Source: Tanypteryx hageni | Taxonomy: Eukaryota > Arthropoda > Insecta > Odonata > Petaluridae | Direction of reading: 5' to 3' | Assembly (NCBI GenBank): GCA_028673005.1 | Contig: CM054116.1 | Coordinates: 130,611,547 to 130,675,546, forward strand | Length of the DNA stretch: 64,000 nucleotides | Shown here: one piece after another, positions 57,661 through 64,000 of the stretch | Layout of the letters: every line of letters starts with the position of its first letter | Numbering within the stretch: the first letter of the stretch is position 1 | The notes under the pieces: generated by a model | What the model was told of the DNA's origin: nothing | The model's database searches: none | What the model saw: the letters and a program-made list of their open reading frames with translations, nothing else | Position numbers and translations under genes: made by a program

Positions 57661-60600
57661 GAAGGAGCGGATGGATGGAGCGGGGAAGGGCAGTGAGCCG
57701 GGCGACTAGCTGAATGGATTGGAGGTAGATGGAGGCAGGGAATGTGGTTCGACCCGAAATGGAACGAAAGAAGTATAAAGGGATTTTAAATCGGTAGGGG
57801 GTGGCGGTGGAAAGAATTCTGAGTGTTGGTTGTAGTTTTAAAGAGAGAAGGAAGGAGAGGAAGAGGCTAAGCTCGGGTCTGTGTCTTGTTCGGAAAGAAA
57901 AAGCTTTTTTTGTTTCGGAGGATGATAACATAGAGACCTGCGAGAGAAGCTCAATAAGCCAAGCGATTTATCAAGCATTGTCTCTTTAAATCCGTATCTT
58001 TCCGGATGTGTGTTTACTGCGCTGTGTCCCGACCTCGAACTGTCCCGCGGGTTGATCGCAAATGTCAGTCGTGGGTAAAGGGTGTGGGAAAGCTGCACGT
58101 CCGCTCCCCTTATAGCGTCGGAATTTTGTGAACAGAAGCATCTAAAAACAGCTAAAATCCCGGAAGACTTAAGTTCGGCATTTAGACTGTTATCAAGCAT
58201 TGAGCGAGGTGAATGGAGGTACCGGTCCTTGGTAGCGGCAAACCAGAATCCGTTGATGAAAGAGAGGCATTGTGGAGGTCGAAATCTGGTCCGCAACAAC
58301 AATCCTTGATATATAACGGCACCTTTTGCATTATATTCGCCACGTGCTTCAAGTTATTTGCAATACTTTTTCTTCATTCCCTGCAAACTTAAAAAAAGAG
58401 TATGATCAAAGTTAGAGGATAAATATTTAATATAACAATATAAAATACATTTGCATTTCAAAGTTAATATCGAAATAACTAGGATAAAATATGAAGAAAA
58501 ACTGGCCGCGTTCGCTCGCGTTCTTAAGAGTATCACATTTCCGCCGGGGTGATGGGGCATTTGGCAACCTTGACAGAATCATGTCTCCCTGTTGCAGCGT
58601 TGCATTTGGGATATAACGTACAGAGGAGGTAAGAAAAAGGTATAGATAATATTAACTTTTGCTAGTTATTAACGCAGGCCAGGGTCTTGGCAAAGGTCCT
58701 AAAATGTTTCTGTATTGTTTGATCTTGATAGGTATCTATTATACACACACCTCGAGTTCAGAAGAAGAAATTCCGAACCGAACACGCAATTTTATGTCTT
58801 TTGGCAGTGACAGGGGAATATTAGCCATCAAAATTGACATACTAACACTTCAAATGTAAATATAAATGTTTTTACCTTGAACTAGTTATCAGCATCTATC
58901 AATGATTACTTCTCTGTTCTCTTGGGCGGACACGTCAGACCCCTTCACTTCTCTCTCTCGCTGTTTGCCTCCCTCCAAACTGAATGATTATAAATACTTT
59001 TGGGACTTCGTGGCATTGATAATACGTAAGTGTTGCTATTTTAGATTGATGATCATTTCAAAGTTTGTGCCAATTTTCGCACTTTGTCGACGGGAGATGT
59101 TCGGATAACAATTTCAGTTTTTTTTTCCGGAATTTTCCTCTAGCGCACGAAGAAATCAAATTGAGTAGCATTGTGCAAAAGTAAAGTATGAAGATGTTAT
59201 CCTTCAATTTGAATATCAAGAGGCCCCATTTGAATTGAAAATAGTAAAAATAAGAAACTTAATTGCAAATTTCTTCACTTTATGTAACAACGTATTAATA
59301 ATTTTCATTATATCGTTTTTACAAAAAATTCTTCTATAAAACTTTATTTTTCGTGAAAACTATATTTTTTGGTATTTCACCTTGCATCCAAAATTATTTT
59401 GCAATCAGATTTGTGCTATGATTTGCATACACTAATATCTAAGTAGCAAATTAATTACGAATTTATTGATAGTATAAAGAGATATAAATCTAACGGAAAC
59501 ATTCAATTACAGAAAACATTCAATAACAATTGAATTCGACCTCTAAATCCACGCTACCCTATTCATTGGCAGTCAACGGTCCTAAATCGAAATTCAAAAT
59601 TGTATTGCATTTCTAGAAAAAGCTGAAAAAATATTTATCTTGAATGGTGCCACCACGTCTGTTTGGGGATAACAGCGATGAAAAAGTCAAAGACAACTGC
59701 ATTCACGGAATCTGAAAACGCAGTGACTAGAAACCAGGTTTAGGAAACTAGCAAGCATAAAACCGATTGTGGAACTGAAGTTAGAGAAACACCGCGGAAC
59801 TTTCATAAAGTGAAGAGGCTGGCATTGGGCTTGAATATGCTCAAAAGTCGCCAACCGATGTAAGATAGTCGTGCATTTTGCGACCGCTGGAGATTATGGC
59901 TAACTTTGACATCTGATTGTCGTTATAGTAATAATTACCCAACTTCTGGTAACACGTATCTCCCTAAAAGTTACACCAAATATAGATCCATCCCTAGATA
60001 TCACATTTTTAGCAACGTAACAATAGTGTAAAATGTGGTAAATTTTGCACTGAGTTCTATATACGAAGGAATGCCTTCGTACGTCGATTATATTATTTAT
60101 AAATTCGATAAAGATGCGTCCAGAAGGCATTGCGCCAAATTTCAATGATTTGTGAATTAATTCCCCTCGAAATTGAACAGTCTCGCGCTCCACTGACTTT
60201 TGAGCCAAAGGGTGATACAAATTTAACTAATAACTGAAATATTGCACTCTTTCAAATAAAATGCTTGATTACAGGAGTTAAATGATAGGATTCACGCTAT
60301 ATGGTGATATTAGTTATTCAATTGTTCATTCTGGATTATTTGCTGACAGAAAATTTTCAATGGTCATGAAGAGGAGAAGGAGGAGAAGGGAACGTGGGCA
60401 AGTATTAAAGCTGTTCTTTGTTGTTTTTCGTCACCTCGAGTCTTTGACTTGTTATTGAGGTAAATTCAATTTGTGCGACGAGCATTTTCATATTACGGGT
60501 CTATGTATGTAACTTAGCAGTTGCTAAAATTTCTTCACTCTCATCTCGCGCTGATTTTCAATTTTGCACTTGTAGGAAAAAATGCTAGAGCTTGGCGAAG

Positions 60601-61200
60601 GGAGCGAGAAAATTCTTTTTTAATTATGGTACTTACGTGTACATTTATCGTTTAAAACAATCTTGCAGATAATATATATATGAGACTTTCCGTTTTTATA
60701 TTAAACATTAGTTTCATAATTAATCGACCGCGAATATACTTTTTGTAGGTATTGGAAAAACAAATACTAATTATTATTCACCGATGTGTCGGTGCGGCTG
60801 CAGTGAGCGAGATAGTCATCGTAATCGTAATCATGTGTGTCATCGATGAAGTTCAATGAAATGCTTTGTCATATTTTAAACAAAGTTGCGAGTTTTCGCG
60901 TAATCTAAAATCAATTCAACTTCATTGTAATATAACTATACACATTTATGCGATGGATTTTATAATAAATTTTAAGCTTTAAAAATCAAATTTACTATGC
61001 TCTGGAATGAATTCCGTGGAATTAGAGACAAATGTCTGAGTCGTATAATAATAGAAGTCATAATAAATATTATTTGAATATTTGTTTACACAAAAATCCA
61101 ATTACCATTAGTACTATATCAGTGCAGACTACAGCAAGTATGCAAATTCCGTAATTTCGCATAGCTTCTAGTGGGGTTTATCACACAACAGTTCTGATGA
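57661..61200. other. Long stretch without recognised features
   Basis: AT-rich beyond 58.3 kb. A 154-codon minus frame (58302-57838) and a 106-codon minus frame (60220-59900) lack recognisable domains. A (ATAT) run sits near 60672. No mobile-element termini found. Confidence 0.4.
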
Positions 61201-61204
61201 GTGA

Positions 61205-61243
61205 AGAAAAATCGACTCAAGGGTGGGGGGGAGGGGGGGGGGG
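61205..61243 (+). repeat. G-run / potential G-quadruplex
   Basis: GGGTGGGGGGGAGGGGGGGGGG-type run, nearly all G over about 38 bases, inside AT-rich DNA. It could form a G-quadruplex in plus-strand single-stranded DNA; no function can be inferred. The exact number of G may also be affected by sequencing or assembly. Confidence 0.8.
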
Positions 61244-61489
61244 CGCAAATGCAATTTATGTTCCTTATAATAATTTCGCCATTTACTATCTCTACAACAA
61301 AGCATTGACCGTCTGATTTGTGAAAATTAAAAAAACTGCGTATTGTGCTAGCGCGTGTTTAAAGAGTACTCCTATTCTACTTAAGGTAGAATACTTTAAG
61401 GCCGTATCTTACTTCATATCACATTTTTAAGGCCGTCTTGCTTCATTTTTCAATACCTCGTCCTATTGATTGTCTTGTTCCATATTTTA

Positions 61490-62005
61490 CATTGATCGCA
61501 CCTTCCCCTCTTCTTCTCTACCCCGCCCTCTGCCTTCTCCCCTCCCTCTCTCTCTATCTCTCCACTCCACCAATCCTATCTCTCACCACTTCCCTCTTCA
61601 CCCTTAACTCACTCACAGACTATTTTTCTCCGATGCTTCATTTCTCGCTCTCCGTCATCTCCCTTCCACTCTTTTCTCTCCATCCTTTTTCTCCTCCCAT
61701 TCACCCCCTCCACTCCGTTGTCTTTCCCTCTCTCTTTCAGTGCATTATTCCCTCATCTTCTCTCCCAGAACAACACTCCCTCCCACTTCCTCCCTCACCC
61801 AGTTAACACGACCTTTGCTCTCACACTGGCGATCCCAGCGCCACCACCTGACGTCCTTCCTGGACGCAACACCGAATCTTAAGTCGAAAAAGATTGACGA
61901 GGAGGAGGAGAGAGAGAGAGAGAGAGAGAGGCAGAGAGACAGAGAGAGAGAGAGACAGAGAGAGAGAGACAGAGAGAGAGAGACAGAGAGAGAGAGAGAT
62001 AGATA

Positions 62006-62036
<31 letters not shown>

Positions 62037-62130
62037 GCAGGTGTCGAAGCTCCTTCTCTCCCCTTCCTTTTCCCCTCCAACCCCTCCCATTCCCCTATTC
62101 CTTCCTCTCTCCTCCTTCCCCATCTTTTCC
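61490..62130. repeat. CT tract, (GA)n microsatellite and CT tract
   Basis: Pyrimidine-rich at 61490-61800, (GA)n with GACA interruptions at 61905-62038, then CT-rich again to 62130. Frames through this are Ser/Leu or Arg/Glu low-complexity. Confidence 0.9.
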
Positions 62131-62139
62131 CTCGAGACC

Positions 62140-62600
62140 TAACATCGTGTTTCGCCGAGGTGATAAATCTACTTTCCCGAGGAGTCGCTTCTTGTCGCGA
62201 GGAACTCAATTTCCCTCGCCATGCGAAACAGCGGCGCGACGAATTACCATTCGCCCTTCTCGTCGCCCTCTCTCGCTCGCACTTTATCAGGGACGAAAAA
62301 AAGAGCATCGCGTCCCGTTTCGGGAGCGGCGGGAGGGAAAGGATTTATCTCGCTCGTTATTCACCCATTTACTCCGGAATCGAGCAAAAAGCGTGTTGAG
62401 CTGGTCCGCGAAGGGATTTTCTGGTTGAGAAGCGTTCTTCGACGATCAAGAGTCCCTTGCAAGATAACGAGGGTGAGATTAACGAGCGGTATATGCGAGG
62501 AGTCGATTCTTCATGTTGATAAGGAGTCGCACGACGAATTAAAAGGGTCGGACATTCCCCGCACCTTCTTTTTACGACCCGAGTAACACTTTGCCTCTTG
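62140..62600. other. CpG-rich segment next to GA/CT tracts
   Basis: Dense CG dinucleotides with regular composition (GTCGCGAGG, GCGGCGCGACG, TCGGGAGCGGCGG). Overlapping frames of 79-121 codons are open in two or three phases and share no recognisable domain. It is a candidate regulatory region or 5' exon of a host gene; no start or splice signal decides. Confidence 0.35.
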
Positions 62601-64000
62601 CGTGGATTTGCCTTCCGGAAGACACGTCGACTATTACTGTCGAGGTCATTCGGGCTATTTGATTTGTTATTTCAACCCAAATATTTTCTGGTGTCACCAG
62701 TTACGCCTCTCTTTCTCGCTCCTTCTACTTCTTCCATCTCTCTCTCTCCCTCCCTCCAAGCACCTCTATCACTCTTGCGGTTGCCTTCCTTGCTCCCCTC
62801 ACCCTTACGAACCTTTCGCTTCCTCATCCCTTCTGTTTTCACGCCAATTTAAAGCGAGTCCCTCCTACTTATGTTATCGCTTCTTCTCCCTTCCTCTCTT
62901 CTTGATCCCATGTTTTATCTACATTATATTATACAAGGGGAAACCGCGTTTGGTTTAGATATACGCAAGCTGTTACCATAGTGTCAAATAGACTGCGTTT
63001 ATATGCAGCACAGGTTATGCTTCCAAGCGTAACAATTAATGAATATTAGAAGCTACTGTTTTTATTGTTGTAATTTTTTGAAACAACAATATAAAGTGTT
63101 TTATAAATCGCCGCCATAGGTCAAAATAACTGAATATATTCCATGGAATAATTCTTAAATTAACGCCAAATTAATCGAACGTCGACGACGAAGAAGAAGT
63201 GAACGTGAACGTAAAAGAACGTCGAGAGAGCTACATCGCCATGAAATTAGAAATTTCGAGAACAAAATTGCCATCTGCGTCCTAGAATTTTCAGGGCTAC
63301 TGTCGCTGGATCTGCAACTGCAGTTGTGCCCGCAAGACATTTTCTTGTTGAACAAAACGTAAAATTAAAAACTGCGAAAAAGCAGAAAAGAATTCTGCGT
63401 GTGTGTGTGTTGAATGGCGAATCAGCCTCATGGGCTATTATCGCCATACCCTTACCGTAATGAATCATTCATTTATGCGGCATATCAAAGTTCCACACGA
63501 CACAAATTTTTTTTGGATGAGACAAAATACAATAAAATAAAACTATCCCCATGTCTCATCTATGACACAAATAAATAAATAATAAATTCATAAAAACCAG
63601 ATTGAGAGAGACTGTAAAAGGGCCTCTCACAATCTGTGAAATAAAAGGTCAGCGAGGCTGTATAAGGGTCTCCCGACAATAATAAAATAAATAAAATTAA
63701 AACAAGGATGTGAAATGACCTGTTATGGTCGCTAAAATCTTATACTTATATAAAATAGATAGGAGAGTTATGCACGGGCTACATCCTATCATAATTAAAA
63801 TCATTTTAAAACAATTTTGTAAAACTATATAAAAGATAAAATTCTGGACTCTTTCAGAAATGAGATGGTTCTATTTACCAATTGCAGATCATCTCCCAGA
63901 GCAACAGAAAGGTTCATAGGTAGATGCACCTTTTCTCTCTCGTTTCTGAATTAAATTCTGCCTTGACCGGGAATGTCAAATGGTAGTTAGTGCATTTCAT
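62601..64000. other. Stretch without recognised features
   Basis: CT-rich until about 62900, then AT-rich. AAATAAATAAATAATAAA near 63570 resembles a LINE tail, but nothing upstream of it matches the LINE at 46-48 kb. Confidence 0.4.

Noticed and set aside
63560..63590. LINE 3' tail (AAATAAATAAAT)
   Set aside because: The upstream sequence does not match the LINE 3' region at 47.9-48.2 kb, and simple A/T runs are common here.
1..64000. CRISPR arrays, prokaryotic operons, phage genes
   Set aside because: No regular repeat-spacer arrays and no dense coding. All signs point to a eukaryotic nuclear genome.

Overview
The window looks like animal, most likely arthropod (probably insect), nuclear DNA. 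No bacterial, viral or organellar gene organisation is visible. It is mostly AT-rich, non-coding and full of old transposable elements. CpG is not obviously depleted in the GC-richer patches, which suits many insect genomes. The species cannot be named from the sequence alone. I find no convincing intact host protein-coding gene, tRNA, rRNA or snRNA. Nearly all open frames of 60-350 codons lie in polypurine/polypyrimidine tracts, minisatellites or repeats, or are chance frames.

Layout. 1-9 kb: sparse DNA with a 65-bp tandem repeat, a CpG-rich patch (1.7-2.2 kb), a hAT-type MITE (3.9 kb), two copies of a SINE-like repeat (4.8 and 5.3 kb), a long inverted repeat with a GGTTGG-rich loop (6.3-6.7 kb) and a non-autonomous Helitron (7.8-8.8 kb). 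9.2-12 kb: a decayed minus-strand non-LTR retrotransposon, split by a nested hAT MITE and abutting a 0.7-kb repeat here called family A. 12.9-15.7 kb: two large polypurine/polypyrimidine tracts. 16-24 kb: a second family A copy, another hAT MITE, a hAT-like end, and a 2.1-kb piggyBac element with both termini, TTAA duplications and a broken transposase. 24-33 kb: minisatellites, a G-run, a TIR element built of ~140-bp repeats, a foldback, a short hairpin, family A copy 3 and a 14-bp minisatellite. 33-46 kb: family A copy 4, a possible Helitron relic, a repeat with an internal 224-bp duplication, a hAT element carrying a nested foldback, and one unrecognised 141-codon frame. 46.2-48.2 kb: a plus-strand CR1/Jockey-like reverse transcriptase broken at one place. 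48.4-64 kb: a hAT MITE, a foldback set in (AT)n, more minisatellites and polypurine tracts, and long featureless AT-rich stretches.

The genes present are those of selfish elements. None forms a pathway. The informative content is the structure of the elements: terminal repeats, target-site duplications, nesting order and the exact lesions that killed them. The most distinctive items are four foldback palindromes, the TIR element with internal repeats, the four family A copies, and the CR1-like element whose only obvious frameshift falls on the catalytic Asp-Asp codons.
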